From a virus, in the IMG/VR virus record IMGVR_UViG_3300032236_000747, positions 124,001 to 188,000 of that record: 64,000 nt of DNA. The stretch is one strand, 5' to 3'. This document shows, piece by piece, positions 33,826 to 45,100 of the stretch; position 1 is the first letter of the stretch, and the number at the start of each line of letters is the position of its first letter. The notes under the pieces are model-generated. The model saw nothing but the letters and a program-made list of their open reading frames with translations, did no database searches and had not been told where the DNA came from. Made by a program: the position numbers and the translations under genes.

Positions 33826-36800
33826 ATGTCAATAACAAAAGATTTTATAGTCAAACAAGGGTTAACGGTACAAGGTACAGCAACTAGTGTTAGTACCAGC
33901 TCAGGAGCCTTGTTAGTAGGCGGCGGCATTGGAGCAGGCGGCAGCGTCTACGCTGGCGGCATTGCTAGTTTTGGTACAAGTGTTCCAGGAACTGGATCAA
34001 CATCTACCGCTGCTCAACAAACCTTGCGTGTAACAGCAGGTGGTATTGGCGTAGTCGGCGACAGCTATATTAACGGTCAGTTAGCTGTAACTAACAATAC
34101 CTACATTCTTAGTACAACTACAGCAGTTTCGACAAACAGCGGCGCACTTCAAGTTCAAGGCGGATTAGGTGTCGGCGGCGCAGCATACTTCGGCCAACCG
34201 TCATATGTTGCTGGTAGTCAAATCTTAACTATTGCTACACTAGGTTTAAATGCTGTAACCAGCATAACAGCTGGAACAGATACTTCAGTTAGTACATCAA
34301 CCGGTGCGGTAACCGTATGGAGTACTGCTACTTTTGCTTCAGTAAGCGGCAGAGCAGGCGCAGGATATGCAGCAGGTGTAACACCTAATGCTATTACTAT
34401 TCAAAACTACACACCAAGCGTAAGCACAAACAGTGGAGCATTGATTGTTGCCGGTGGTGTCGGTGTATGGAACACATTAACAGTTGGTGGAGCAGTTAAT
34501 GCCAACGGAACAATTTCAAGCGGTGCTAATTTAAGCGTTGCTACAACAGCAGGTTTCTATAGCACAACAGATGCATCATCTATTAGTGCTGGTGCTGTTA
34601 CAATGGCAGGTGGCCTAGCAGTTGCTAAAACCATTTACTCTTTAAATGAAGTTATTACTAGTGCCAATGCTAGCGTAACAACAACAGCGTCAAACGCATT
34701 GGTTTTATCGTCGGGTGGTTTAGGTGTACAAGGTACAGCATTAATCGGCGGTAATACTGTAATACAAGCAGGTACAAATAGCGTTAATACAAACAGCGGT
34801 CAAGCATTATTGGTATCAGGTGGTGTTGGTATTGGCGGCAACCTAGCAGCAGGTATTGTTAAAACTGTAGATTCTACAGCAGCCACAGTTGGTGGAGCAG
34901 GAAGTGTACAAGTAGCAGGCGGCGTTTATATTGCTAATAACATTGTTATTAACGGAACAGCAGCTAGCACAGGAACAACAACAAGTAACGCATTATATGT
35001 AGCAGGTGGCGCAGGTATTGCTGGTTCATTATATGTAGGCGGTCCAGTAACATTCTCTAGTCCAGTAACATTTAACGGTACTGCTACCTACGTTTTATCA
35101 ACAAACACTTTCTATACAGATAACATCATTGAACTACACGTTCCTCAAGGAGGCGTAAGCGGCCAATGGACATCAGACGACGGTAAAGATGTTGGTCTAC
35201 GTTTCCACTATTATAATAGAGCACTAAGCACCGACTCGAATGCTGCGTTGGTGCTAGCTGATGACAGCCAACTACTAGAATGGTATGGCACAGGTGCTGA
35301 AGCTATTAGTAGCGGAACATTTATTAATTCTAACTACGGTGGATTTAAGACTGGTTATATCCAGTTAATGACTGGTACAAACGCAACATCAACCTTAACT
35401 GGTGCGTTGCGTGTACAAGGCGGTATTGGTATTGGTGGTGGCAGTTATTTTGCAGGCTACAATGCTACTGCTAGTTCAAGCACAGTTGCTTCACAAGGTA
35501 TTGTAGTAGCAACCAACGGTGTTGGTATAACCGGCGACAGCTATTTTGCTAACAACTTAGGCGTTGGCGGCAGTCTTGGTGTAACACTAGGCGCTAGTGT
35601 TGGTACAAGATTGTTAATCAGTGGCAGCGGCGCTACAGGCAGCACAGGATCAGTAAGCCAACAAGCATTACAGATCACCGCAGGCGGCCTAGGTGTAACA
35701 GGTGATAGTTACCACGGTGGTAACTTATCTGTAACTGGTTTAACACAGGTAACAAATACAACCAACTCGACAGCGGTAGGCAACGGCGCCCTAACAGTTG
35801 CCGGTGGAGCAGGTATCGGCCAAAACTTATATGTTGGTGGTACAATATTTGGTAACCTAACCGGTGTAGCTACTACAGCAACTAACCTAACAGGCGGTAG
35901 CCCTGGTGCTATTCCTTACCAAATCACCACAGGTACTACTGGTTATATTGGTATTGGTGCTAATAACTACATTCTACAAAGTAATGGTAGTACAGCAACT
36001 TGGCAGAACCCAAATACACTAACAATCGGTACTGCGGCTCAGTCACAGTTAGTAGCAGTTACTGGTACTAACGCTGCTGTAGCATATTATCCTGCTATTG
36101 TTGCTGCTGTTAACCCGGCTGCATACTACGAACAGATTTATAGTACTGCTACAATGAGCATTGTACCTAGTACAGGTGTAACAACCTTTGCTGGTACTGT
36201 AGACGCAACCACTGGCACAATCGGTACAGTTGTGGTATCTGGTGGTGTTGCTGTTGGTAAGAGTGCTGTTATTGTTGGCACATTGACTAACTTTGGTCCT
36301 CACGTAATATTAAACAACTCGGCAGCTAGTACAACTACCAACAGTGGTGCACTACAAGTTGCTGGTGGCGCAGGCATTCAAGGTTCTGTATATGCTGGTA
36401 ATATCTATGACAATAATAACCGTGTTGTAACAAGTGTAATACCACAAGGTGGTACAGCTATCAGCGTTAGTTCAATCTCTACTAGCGGCGCACAAGTTAT
36501 ATTCACTATTAACAACACTGGTGTAACAAGTGCTGTTGGTACAACTTATCTAGGTGTAAGTGGCGCAACTGGTGCTGTAACATTTACTAACCTAGGCGTA
36601 CAAACATTAACCGCAGGTACTGATACCGCAGTAAGTTCTAACACAGGTACTATCACTGTTTGGACTACAAGTACACTACAATCTATTACTAACAGAGGTG
36701 CATCGACAAACAATGCTATCAGCATTGCTAACGGTACACAATCAGCTAGCACAGGTACTGGCGCATTAACTGTAGCTGGTGGTGTAGGTATTGGTCAAAG

Positions 36801-37596
36801 TTTATATGTTGGTGGCACATTACTAAGAACAGGTAACGTAAACAGCTCAAGCTGGGGCGTTAGCGGTGTTGCTCTAGTAAGCTCAACCGCTACATTCACT
36901 GACACTGTATTAACAGGCGCACAAGGTCTAGTATCTATTAACGCAATAGGTGTTCCGACACTTGCTGCTACTAACACACCTACATTCTCTGATGCGGCAT
37001 CGTTATATATTGCTGGTGCTCCTGCTGCTGGCACAAACGTAGCTATCACCAACCCATGGAGTTTATTGATTCCTAACGGTAACGTTAAGTTCGGTGCTAC
37101 AGCAACAAGTATTAGTACAAGTACTGGCGCTCTAGTAGTTGGTGGTGGTCTAGCAGTTGGCGGTAACCTAAGAACAGGTGACACAATCACTATCGGATCT
37201 GCCCTAACAGGTGCTCCAGTAACTGGATTTGTCAGCAACAATGCTACAATCGCTAGCTATACCAGCGCAGCATTAAGTTCTGCTAACACAAGTACTGCCC
37301 AGTTGTTAGACGTATGGAGCACAAGTTCATATCGTTCAGCACGTTACAGCGTACAGCTAGTTGATACAGGATTTACTCCAAACCGTATCCATTACACTGA
37401 GATTGTATTGATGCACGACGCAGCAGCAAACGTATACAAGAGCGAATATGGTGTTATTACCAACGTTGGTGAACTAGGAACATTTGATGCTCAAGTAACC
37501 GGTAACGGTGTACAGTTGACATTCCAGCCAACATGGCAACTATTCCAGCCTAGCGCTCTAACAGTTAAAGCATATAGAACTACAATCAGCCTGTAA
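33826..37596 (+). CDS. long modular tail fiber, paralog of the preceding gene
   Basis: A 1256-residue fiber starting MSITKDFIVKQGLTVQGTAT, the 'DFIVK-G-x-V' N-terminus shared with the genes at 37640 and 40487. That end probably binds the virion. The shaft consists of many GALxVxGGxGxGG repeats. Around residue 420-500 lies a globular module, YTDNIIELHVPQGG then DDGKDVGLRFHYYNR and AALVLADDSQLLEWYG. The last 100 residues (STSSYRSARYSVQLVD, HYTEIVLMHDAAANVYKSEY) are related to the C-terminus of the preceding fiber. I see no cysteine. GC-rich runs at GGCGGC reflect the Gly repeats. It is an adhesin or appendage by architecture. Confidence 0.75.
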   Translation: MSITKDFIVKQGLTVQGTATSVSTSSGALLVGGGIGAGGSVYAGGIASFGTSVPGTGSTSTAAQQTLRVTAGGIGVVGDSYINGQLAVTNNTYILSTTTAVSTNSGALQVQGGLGVGGAAYFGQPSYVAGSQILTIATLGLNAVTSITAGTDTSVSTSTGAVTVWSTATFASVSGRAGAGYAAGVTPNAITIQNYTPSVSTNSGALIVAGGVGVWNTLTVGGAVNANGTISSGANLSVATTAGFYSTTDASSISAGAVTMAGGLAVAKTIYSLNEVITSANASVTTTASNALVLSSGGLGVQGTALIGGNTVIQAGTNSVNTNSGQALLVSGGVGIGGNLAAGIVKTVDSTAATVGGAGSVQVAGGVYIANNIVINGTAASTGTTTSNALYVAGGAGIAGSLYVGGPVTFSSPVTFNGTATYVLSTNTFYTDNIIELHVPQGGVSGQWTSDDGKDVGLRFHYYNRALSTDSNAALVLADDSQLLEWYGTGAEAISSGTFINSNYGGFKTGYIQLMTGTNATSTLTGALRVQGGIGIGGGSYFAGYNATASSSTVASQGIVVATNGVGITGDSYFANNLGVGGSLGVTLGASVGTRLLISGSGATGSTGSVSQQALQITAGGLGVTGDSYHGGNLSVTGLTQVTNTTNSTAVGNGALTVAGGAGIGQNLYVGGTIFGNLTGVATTATNLTGGSPGAIPYQITTGTTGYIGIGANNYILQSNGSTATWQNPNTLTIGTAAQSQLVAVTGTNAAVAYYPAIVAAVNPAAYYEQIYSTATMSIVPSTGVTTFAGTVDATTGTIGTVVVSGGVAVGKSAVIVGTLTNFGPHVILNNSAASTTTNSGALQVAGGAGIQGSVYAGNIYDNNNRVVTSVIPQGGTAISVSSISTSGAQVIFTINNTGVTSAVGTTYLGVSGATGAVTFTNLGVQTLTAGTDTAVSSNTGTITVWTTSTLQSITNRGASTNNAISIANGTQSASTGTGALTVAGGVGIGQSLYVGGTLLRTGNVNSSSWGVSGVALVSSTATFTDTVLTGAQGLVSINAIGVPTLAATNTPTFSDAASLYIAGAPAAGTNVAITNPWSLLIPNGNVKFGATATSISTSTGALVVGGGLAVGGNLRTGDTITIGSALTGAPVTGFVSNNATIASYTSAALSSANTSTAQLLDVWSTSSYRSARYSVQLVDTGFTPNRIHYTEIVLMHDAAANVYKSEYGVITNVGELGTFDAQVTGNGVQLTFQPTWQLFQPSALTVKAYRTTISL

Positions 37597-37614
37597 TAGC
37601 CACTTGAGTTTACC

Positions 37615-37622
37615 TATAAATA
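37615..37622 (+). promoter_or_regulatory. late promoter TATAAATA
   Basis: A perfect TATAAATA 25 bases before a GTG start at 37640, with TAGGAG between them. Confidence 0.75.
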
Positions 37623-37639
37623 TCTGATAGGAGATATCA

Positions 37640-40432
37640 GTGGCAGCAATTCAGCAAGATTTTATTGTTAAAAATGGTATGGTGGTCCGTAATACGGCCA
37701 CCTTTTCCGCCACTGACAATATAGTAACTACTGGCACACAAGCAGCAACGGTATTACCAACACTTAATCTAAACTTTGCTGCTTCTAGTATATTAGATCC
37801 TCGTATAAGTTTTAATAGACCCAGCGGCGCTACTTATGTAGGTAAAAATGGTTACATACAATACGCAGCCAATGATGTTCCTAGATTTGACTACGACACA
37901 GTTAATACCGGAACCATTCGGGGTTTATTAATAGAAGAGCCTCGTACAAATCTTGTAATAAATTCAAACTCTATAGGAATCGGCGGATGGAATTATCAAA
38001 CCGGTGCAAATGATTCAGCTTATATTTTTAATGCTGATATAGCACCCGACGGTACCAGAACTGCCACGCTAATCTACGCCACTACAACAACATTAACATA
38101 TCCGAACTTTTTGCAGTACCTCAACGTTAATACTGCTACAACCTATACGGGTTCTTTTTTTGTTAAACCTACTAATGGTAAAGCAACAGTTAGTTGCACA
38201 TTGTATGACGGTGCAACAAATTTAAACTGTTTGTCTATTGTTTATAACTTTTTGACAAATAGTTTTAGCACAAGTACAACTGGAAATACCACTACATTTG
38301 TAGTAATTCCAACAGTTCAACAATATCCTAATGGTTGGTACAGAATACAATCAGGCTGGTCATTTAACAGTGGCCCGACAAGGAATATTCAATATAAATT
38401 AAATCTAGATTCGTCAGGATCGCCTGCAGTTGGATCGGGATTATTGCTTTGGGGTGCGCAGATTGAAGCAGGTACATCTGTTACTAGCCTAATACCTACA
38501 AACACAGTTAGTGCAACTAGGGCAGGTGATTCAGCCAGTATGGTAGGACAAAACTTCTTAAGTTGGTTTACACAAGCTCAAGGAACTGTTTACGCAGAAT
38601 GGTATCAATATACAGGTGGCGGTGGCAACGTTTATACAACTCCGGGAGTTTGGGGAGTTACTGACACTAATCTAGGAGTATACAATGGTTATGGCATTAG
38701 ACTTGACTACGGAACAATCAATGATCAAAACATATCCTTTATATCAAGGCAAGCGTTAAACGGAAATGCTGCACTAACGTTTGGTTATGTAGGCCCAAAA
38801 CTTGGAATAACAACCGGCACATATAAATCGATAGCAGGCTGGGATGTTAATAATCAAAACGTAACTATACAAGGATATAATACCATTACACTTGGTTCTA
38901 ATCCAGCGGCTAAAGTGCTTACACAAATGAATACCTTATTAATAGGAAATCAAAATATTGGAGGTGGCCCTACGCAGATAAACGGTGCCATTCGTAGATT
39001 AATATTTTGGCCTCAACTATTATCCCCTAGCCAGTTTCAGGCTTTAACTACATCAACGGTTTTTCTTGGATCTAATCCAGTCAACTCACAAAGCCCTACA
39101 AGAAATGCCAATACCAGTGATTTTATCGTACAACAAGGTGTGCAGATTAGGGGTAACTTTGAGGTTCCTGATGTCGATAAGTTATATGCAACTACATTAA
39201 CAAGGCCGATACAACAGCCATCGTTAAATCTAAACTTCTTAAAAGGAACATTGGATCCTAGAATACAGTTTACTCGAACCAGCGGTGCTACTTACATAGG
39301 ATCTGACGGATATATCAAATATTCTCCTAATAATACTCCGCGTTTCCAATATAGTTCTACATCAACTGGAACCTGTTTAGGACTTTTAATAGAAGAACAA
39401 CGTACAAATTATTACACATCTAGCACAGATTATTTCCAATCTTTATCAGGAGGATATACCTTTTGGGACGGTAGTTTTGGATTTAGGAATATACTAACAG
39501 GTATTAACACAACTACGGTCTACGCATTATCTCTGCACCTTAAGGTTAATCAATACTATACTGGCCATACTATAATGGTTGATCTAGGAGACGGTCCTAC
39601 AACATTAAACAAGGCATTGTCTACGTTTACTACAGGAACCTGGGTTAGATTTGCAGGTACCGGCCTTTGTGTTAATACAGGACTGTTTGCTGATATAAGA
39701 CTACAAAACCTAGGACCGGGTGTGCTCGCTGCTGGAGTATTTGTTGGTCCTCCTGGTACAACAACTCCTATGACACGCAACTACGGTGTTTCTCCGGACG
39801 GTAATAGAACTTCTACTAGGATTATTGTTAATAATACACAAACTGGTGCCCTGATGACTGATATAGAACTTTGGGGATTCCAAGTAGAGCCCGGACAATA
39901 CTCCACTAGTTTCATACCCACCGGGTCTGGTTCAGTAACCAGGGCTGCTGATGCTGCGGTTATATCTGGACAAAACTTTTTAAACTGGTATAATCCTAAA
40001 CAAGGTACTATCTATACAGAAGGCGCAGTTAGTCCGGGATTTTCAGGATTTAGTCCTATATTAACCATAGAAGACGGTCCAGGTAATAATGTAGTGGGTA
40101 TGTATCAATATACAGGATTATTCGGAGCAACAATTAGATGGGGATCAGGCACACAACTAGGAGACCCGTTGGCTAGTATTTCTGGGGGTTCTGTAACAGG
40201 AACAAACTTTAAACTAGCTACTACTGTTGCTGCAGGCAACTATTATTCTATATGGAACAGCGTAGTTGGTAGCTCAACAACCGATCAACGTGTTCCTACA
40301 AGTGTTGACCGTATGCTTATAGGTGCCAGCAACAGCGGATATTTAAATTCTACGTTGAAACGTATCGTCTATTATCCAGAACAACTGTCAACATCAACTC
40401 TGCAGATTCTTACTACTGCTTCAATCTACTAA
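37640..40432 (+). CDS. double fiber/adhesin: two tandem lectin-like units
   Basis: A 930-residue protein starting with GTG (TAGGAG upstream). It is two related fiber units in a row. Unit 1 (from residue 1) has DFIVKNGMVVRNTATF, LNLNFAASSILDPRISF, NGYIQYAANDVPRFDYDT and GLLIEEPRTNLVINS. Unit 2 starts near residue 493 with DFIVQQGVQIRGNF and repeats LNLNFLKGTLDPRIQFTRTS, DGYIKYSPNNTPRFQY and GLLIEEQRTNYYTS. Each ends with a concanavalin-like shell: WGAQIEAGTSVTSLIPT and WGFQVEPGQYSTSFIPT, then IRRLIFWPQLLS and LKRIVYYPEQLS. This 'GLLIEE-RTN' family is common in marine phage fibers and head or tail spikes and probably binds glycans. Confidence 0.7.
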   Translation: MAAIQQDFIVKNGMVVRNTATFSATDNIVTTGTQAATVLPTLNLNFAASSILDPRISFNRPSGATYVGKNGYIQYAANDVPRFDYDTVNTGTIRGLLIEEPRTNLVINSNSIGIGGWNYQTGANDSAYIFNADIAPDGTRTATLIYATTTTLTYPNFLQYLNVNTATTYTGSFFVKPTNGKATVSCTLYDGATNLNCLSIVYNFLTNSFSTSTTGNTTTFVVIPTVQQYPNGWYRIQSGWSFNSGPTRNIQYKLNLDSSGSPAVGSGLLLWGAQIEAGTSVTSLIPTNTVSATRAGDSASMVGQNFLSWFTQAQGTVYAEWYQYTGGGGNVYTTPGVWGVTDTNLGVYNGYGIRLDYGTINDQNISFISRQALNGNAALTFGYVGPKLGITTGTYKSIAGWDVNNQNVTIQGYNTITLGSNPAAKVLTQMNTLLIGNQNIGGGPTQINGAIRRLIFWPQLLSPSQFQALTTSTVFLGSNPVNSQSPTRNANTSDFIVQQGVQIRGNFEVPDVDKLYATTLTRPIQQPSLNLNFLKGTLDPRIQFTRTSGATYIGSDGYIKYSPNNTPRFQYSSTSTGTCLGLLIEEQRTNYYTSSTDYFQSLSGGYTFWDGSFGFRNILTGINTTTVYALSLHLKVNQYYTGHTIMVDLGDGPTTLNKALSTFTTGTWVRFAGTGLCVNTGLFADIRLQNLGPGVLAAGVFVGPPGTTTPMTRNYGVSPDGNRTSTRIIVNNTQTGALMTDIELWGFQVEPGQYSTSFIPTGSGSVTRAADAAVISGQNFLNWYNPKQGTIYTEGAVSPGFSGFSPILTIEDGPGNNVVGMYQYTGLFGATIRWGSGTQLGDPLASISGGSVTGTNFKLATTVAAGNYYSIWNSVVGSSTTDQRVPTSVDRMLIGASNSGYLNSTLKRIVYYPEQLSTSTLQILTTASIY

Positions 40433-40435
40433 TAG

Positions 40436-40443
40436 CATAAATA
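40436..40443 (+). promoter_or_regulatory. late-promoter-like box CATAAATA
   Basis: CATAAATA, one base from TATAAATA, four bases after the preceding stop codon and 44 bases before the next ATG. A GGAAAGGGAAGC ribosome region follows. Confidence 0.55.
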
Positions 40444-40486
40444 CCTTACAAACTGTAACTAGCCGTTACGTGGAAAGGGAAGCTTA

Positions 40487-41842
40487 ATGGCGATCAATAA
40501 TGACTTTATAGTCAAAAGTGGCCTCGTGGTCAAGGCTAACACGACTATACCTGCTAAGGATTCTTTGGTAACTACCAATGTTGTCCGCACGATCGCCAAC
40601 CCCACACTAGATTTTAACTTTATACGTTCTAATAATCTAGATTCTCGATTTACCTTTAGCCGGGCAAGTGCTGCGACTTATACAAATAGTCGAGGATATA
40701 TCTCTTATGCAGTTAACAATCAACCTAGATTTGACTATGATCCAGTAACTGGACAAAGCAAAGGTTTATTGATGGAAGATCAGCGTACAAATATGTACTC
40801 TTATTCTAATCAAGCAAGTTTTTGGTCAACAAATGGTCAAGGCAGCGGAACACTTACAATAAACACAGCATCGGTATTATCGCCCGATGGAGTTAGTTAC
40901 GCTGATGTTGTAATCAACACACCTAACATTAATAGTTACGCTAGGGTAGCACAGTCTGCTTATCTTACTTCTTCTACATATTATACTAGATCCGTATACG
41001 CCAAAGGGCTAGGTGGAAATAATCTTTTAATCATGGAGTCGCAGTTCAATGGCGGCCAATATACAACAAAATTTGACCTAGGCGCAGGAACAATACCGCA
41101 GATAGGAACAGGAACTGCAACTATTTCGTATGTAGGAAATGGGTGGTATAGATGCGCTGCCACTATGCTAAGTTCTAGCAGCACCACAGATACCATGCAG
41201 GTACTTTACATAGGTGGTTACGGATCAACTTCTTTAACTGTACCTATAGCACTATGGGGAGCACAACTTGAAGCAGGGCAGTTTGCTACTAGTCTAATAC
41301 CAACAGGATCTGCATCGGCTACCCGCATAGGCGATTATCTAGTAATGTCTGGGTCTATAGTATCTAATGCTATCAATCCAGTTAGCGGAACAATCTACAC
41401 AGAGTTTGATACCATATGCAATGGTAAAACAGCTACAGGTGGAAATGATTTTCCGTTTATCTACGATTTTGATAATCAAACTTATCAAAATGATGGATAT
41501 CGTTGTTTATTATCTGCAGGCTACGGTCCAGGTGTGTATACGGAAGTTGCTGCCAATGGATTAAATCCTAATAGACAAATCGCAACAACACTAGGTGATC
41601 AGTCTGTGAAAAAACTTGCCACAGCATTTCAACTAGGCGATGCTTCGGCTGTTTTAAACGGAGGAACTGTTTATTCAGTGACCCCTGTAACAACACTACC
41701 AACAGGTATAGATAGAATCAGTATCGGAACACAGAGCTATGTGGGGGGTTTTGGTAACTTCTTTACTGGGCATATGAGAAGACTAACCTATTGGCCACAA
41801 AGATTATCAAACACACAAATATCAACATTAACAGCGAGTTAA
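40487..41842 (+). CDS. single-unit lectin-like fiber/adhesin
   Basis: A 451-residue paralog of each half of the preceding protein: DFIVKSGLVVKANTTIPAKD at the N-terminus, then LDFNFIRSNNLDSRFTFSRA, GYISYAVNNQPRFDYDPVTG and GLLMEDQRTNMYSYS. A jelly-roll-like region ends WGAQLEAGQFATSLIPTGSA and MRRLTYWPQRLS. It equals one unit of the 930-residue protein, so the pair shows how single and doubled forms coexist. The likely role is host-surface binding from a virion fiber. Confidence 0.7.
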   Translation: MAINNDFIVKSGLVVKANTTIPAKDSLVTTNVVRTIANPTLDFNFIRSNNLDSRFTFSRASAATYTNSRGYISYAVNNQPRFDYDPVTGQSKGLLMEDQRTNMYSYSNQASFWSTNGQGSGTLTINTASVLSPDGVSYADVVINTPNINSYARVAQSAYLTSSTYYTRSVYAKGLGGNNLLIMESQFNGGQYTTKFDLGAGTIPQIGTGTATISYVGNGWYRCAATMLSSSSTTDTMQVLYIGGYGSTSLTVPIALWGAQLEAGQFATSLIPTGSASATRIGDYLVMSGSIVSNAINPVSGTIYTEFDTICNGKTATGGNDFPFIYDFDNQTYQNDGYRCLLSAGYGPGVYTEVAANGLNPNRQIATTLGDQSVKKLATAFQLGDASAVLNGGTVYSVTPVTTLPTGIDRISIGTQSYVGGFGNFFTGHMRRLTYWPQRLSNTQISTLTAS

Positions 41843-41844
41843 AC

Positions 41845-42150
41845 ATGCAAGATTATTATTTAAAATTTACATCAGAACAACACCTATGGAATACTTTAGA
41901 AAGAGTAGGCCTAGCTGTGTTTCGTGAAGAACAAGGAAAACATATTCCAATAAATACTAATTTAGACGTTATCGGAACTATATACAAGGCCACAGGACAA
42001 ATGCTAACAGGATTAGACGGTTTTCCATATCCAGAAATGTTGCCCGTAGATGGATATCACGCCAACCTAAGAGGAAGTTTAACAGAAGAACAAAAGGCCC
42101 AACTACCGTTAATCGCGGCACCAGCTACTCCTAGTAGAGTTTGGGCATAA
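41845..42150 (+). CDS. small conserved phage protein next to fiber gene
   Basis: About 101 residues from the ATG at 41845, two bases after the upstream stop. An in-frame ATG at 41791 lies inside the preceding gene and is less likely. The protein starts MQDYYLKFTSEQHLWNTLER and has a middle INTNLDVIGTIYKATGQ, then DGYHANLRGSLTEEQKAQLP. The 'LDVIGTI ... DG-H-NLR' pattern is common in small phage proteins near tail-tip genes, of unknown function. Its place between two fiber genes suggests a fiber assembly or capping role. Confidence 0.6.
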   Translation: MQDYYLKFTSEQHLWNTLERVGLAVFREEQGKHIPINTNLDVIGTIYKATGQMLTGLDGFPYPEMLPVDGYHANLRGSLTEEQKAQLPLIAAPATPSRVWA

Positions 42151-42160
42151 GGAATAAGAG

Positions 42161-45100
42161 ATGACATATAAGTTAGTCGGGCAAGAAGCATATCAAATAC
42201 CAACAAACGCTGATCTAGGCACGCTTGCCTATCAGAATAGTGATGCCATCAACGTTGGTTTAGTTAACGTTTCTAATACATTAACTATCAGTGGTTTAGT
42301 CGCTCCGCTAACTATTGGTTATTCTCAGGCAACCGCCGGCACATATATATTATTAAATCAAGTTCCCACTAACTTAATGGTCGGTGGTACTGTAAGTGGA
42401 AATAACATCCCTGCCGGTACAACAATTTCAAGTTTTGGTTCCGGTTTTTCTACAGCTCAACCTACCTATACTAACACAACCGCTACAACAATAGTGGCAA
42501 TGACAAGCACCTATGGTATTAGTGTTGCTATGGGAGTTGGCGGCAATGGATTAACCTATGGTACCAGTGTTTCTAGTATCAGCAATACAGGTCTGCCTCA
42601 AACCTATGCTGCTACATCTAGCACAACAGCAGCTAATACAATCTGGGTAGGTACAACAACTAACCTAGCAGTTAATCAACTAGTATATGGAACTGGCATT
42701 GCTACCGGTACCGTTGTTACTAGCATTTTAGCCAACACCTATGCTGTTATTAGTCCGCCTGCTAGCATTACATCCGGTCAAGCAGTTACCTTTGCTCCTA
42801 CAGTTACGCTAAGTGCTGCCATAGCGGCTAATACACTAACGCAGAATATTTTATTCTTCCCTGCTCTTAGTTTAAGTCAGGCTACTAGTAGCGCCCTAAC
42901 ACAAGGCTCTGTACTCAACGCATATTACAACCCAACATCTGCAGGATCTGCTGCTGTTGTTGTACAGAACGGCGGCCTAGGTGTTACAGGAAATACATAC
43001 TTTGCCAACACGGTTACAATAACTTCGTCAGCACAATCATCGTCTACTGCTACCGGTGCACTAGTAGTCAATGGGGGCATGGGCGTAAGTGGTGCACTAT
43101 ACGCTAGTAGTTTTGTTAATCCTACATTTACAGGTGTTCAATACGCTCTTAACAACAGCGGACAGTATTGGGGCGGAATAGGAAGTTTATCTTATGCTGC
43201 TGGTTCTAACTATCAGCAATGGTTTCTAGGTTGGGGACCGAGCACTGGTACTCCCGTAGGAACATCTCTGGTTTGGACCAACAGCGGCACAGTTTTTGTA
43301 ACTTCTACCAACGTATGGACAGTATCAAACTCAACAACTACTGGTGCGCTAGTAGTAGCAGGCGGTGTCGGTATTGGTCAAAACTTAAACGTTGGCGGCA
43401 ACTTAACTGTATTAGGTTCAATCAACGCTACAGTCAATGGTACTATTACATCAGCTACTAACATAGCAGGCGGCACTACTGGTGATATACTTTATCAAAT
43501 ATCAGCAGGCCGCACAGGATTTATCAACATAGCTACAACCAGCGGATGGGTACTAACATCAAACGGTACTACTGCTACATGGGCACCAGCAGCAACACCA
43601 ACAGTAGCAGCTACAGCAACCACAGCTGGCCTAGTCTATGCCGTAACTACTGGTACATTGGCTAACGTATCTAACGTAGCACTAGGATGGCAGGCTGGAC
43701 AAAGCAATACCATAGGCAACTATAATCTTGCTGTTGGTTATCAAGCACTTAAATGCAATACAACTGGGGTTAATAATACAGCTCTTGGCTCTTATGGGTT
43801 AACTGCTAATACTACTGGTTGTGGAAATACAGCCGTTGGTTCTTTTGCTTTATTTCAATCATCAAGTGGATGTAATAACGTAGCTGTAGGTGCTAATGCA
43901 TTAAGAAGCAATACTATAGGTACTGCTAATATAGCGATTGGTAACTCAGCACAATGGTGCACTTGTGGTGCCGCAGCCAGTAACATAGCCGTTGGCGATC
44001 AAGCACTCTATAATAATAGGACAGGTTGCAACAACATTGCTATTGGTTGCTGTGCTTCATACAGCAACTCATACGGCGGCTGTAACTTTGCCGCTGGTCT
44101 AGAAGCATTAAAATTTAACGTAAGTGGATGTAATAACATTGCTGTTGGTAGAGGCGCTTTATTCTTTAATACAGCATCTAATAACACTGCACTAGGTTAC
44201 AGATCGCTCTACGGTAATACTACTGGTGTTAATAACTTTGCCGCAGGCAGTTCAGCAATGGTAAACAACTCCGTTGGTGTTAATAACTTTGCTGCTGGCT
44301 ACCAAGCTATGTGCGCCAATACCGCCGGTAGTTGGAATATTGCTATAGGTCAATGTGCCTTAGTGGCTAATACCACTGGTAACTATAACGTTGCTCTAGG
44401 CTGTAACGCATTGTATGGTAATACTATTGGTAGTTGTAATATTGCTCTTGGTCCTTTTAGTCTGCGAAATAATATATCCGGCAATGACAACTTTGCTGCC
44501 GGCTGGGCCGCACTATCCTCAAACACCAGCGGAAACAATAATACAGCTATTGGACATTGTGGCCTAGCTAAAAATACCAGCGGTATTAATAACGTTGCTA
44601 TAGGTGCATATAGCCTTTATGGAAATACTATCGGTTGTAATAACTTTGCCTCAGGTAATACTGCTCTCTATAATAATATTTCAGGCAACAACAATATTGC
44701 TGTGGGCACACAAGCACTTTATTGTAATACTATCGGGTGTAACAATACCGCGTTAGGCTATGGTGCTCTTAAATGTAATATCTTTGGATATAACAACGTT
44801 GGTATTGGACAATACACACTTGCTGCCAATACTGGCGGTAACAATAGTATCGCTATCGGTCTATGTGCCCTAACTGCTAATATCACAGGTCAATCTAATA
44901 TTGCGCTAGGATGGCTAACCTTATGTAATAATACTATAGGAAACGATAACGTTGCTATTGGATGTAATACGTTGTTATGTAATATATCAGGTTGCGGTAA
45001 TATTGGTATTGGTAATGCTGCTTTACGTAGCAATATTTCGGGCATAGGTAACATCGCGTTAGGTAGTTCCTCATTACAATCAAACTGCGGCGGCAACTAC

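Noticed and set aside
41791-41844. Longer N-terminus for the small protein at 41845
   Set aside because: The extra 18 codons lie inside the upstream fiber gene in another frame, and the conserved-looking protein starts at MQDYYLKF.
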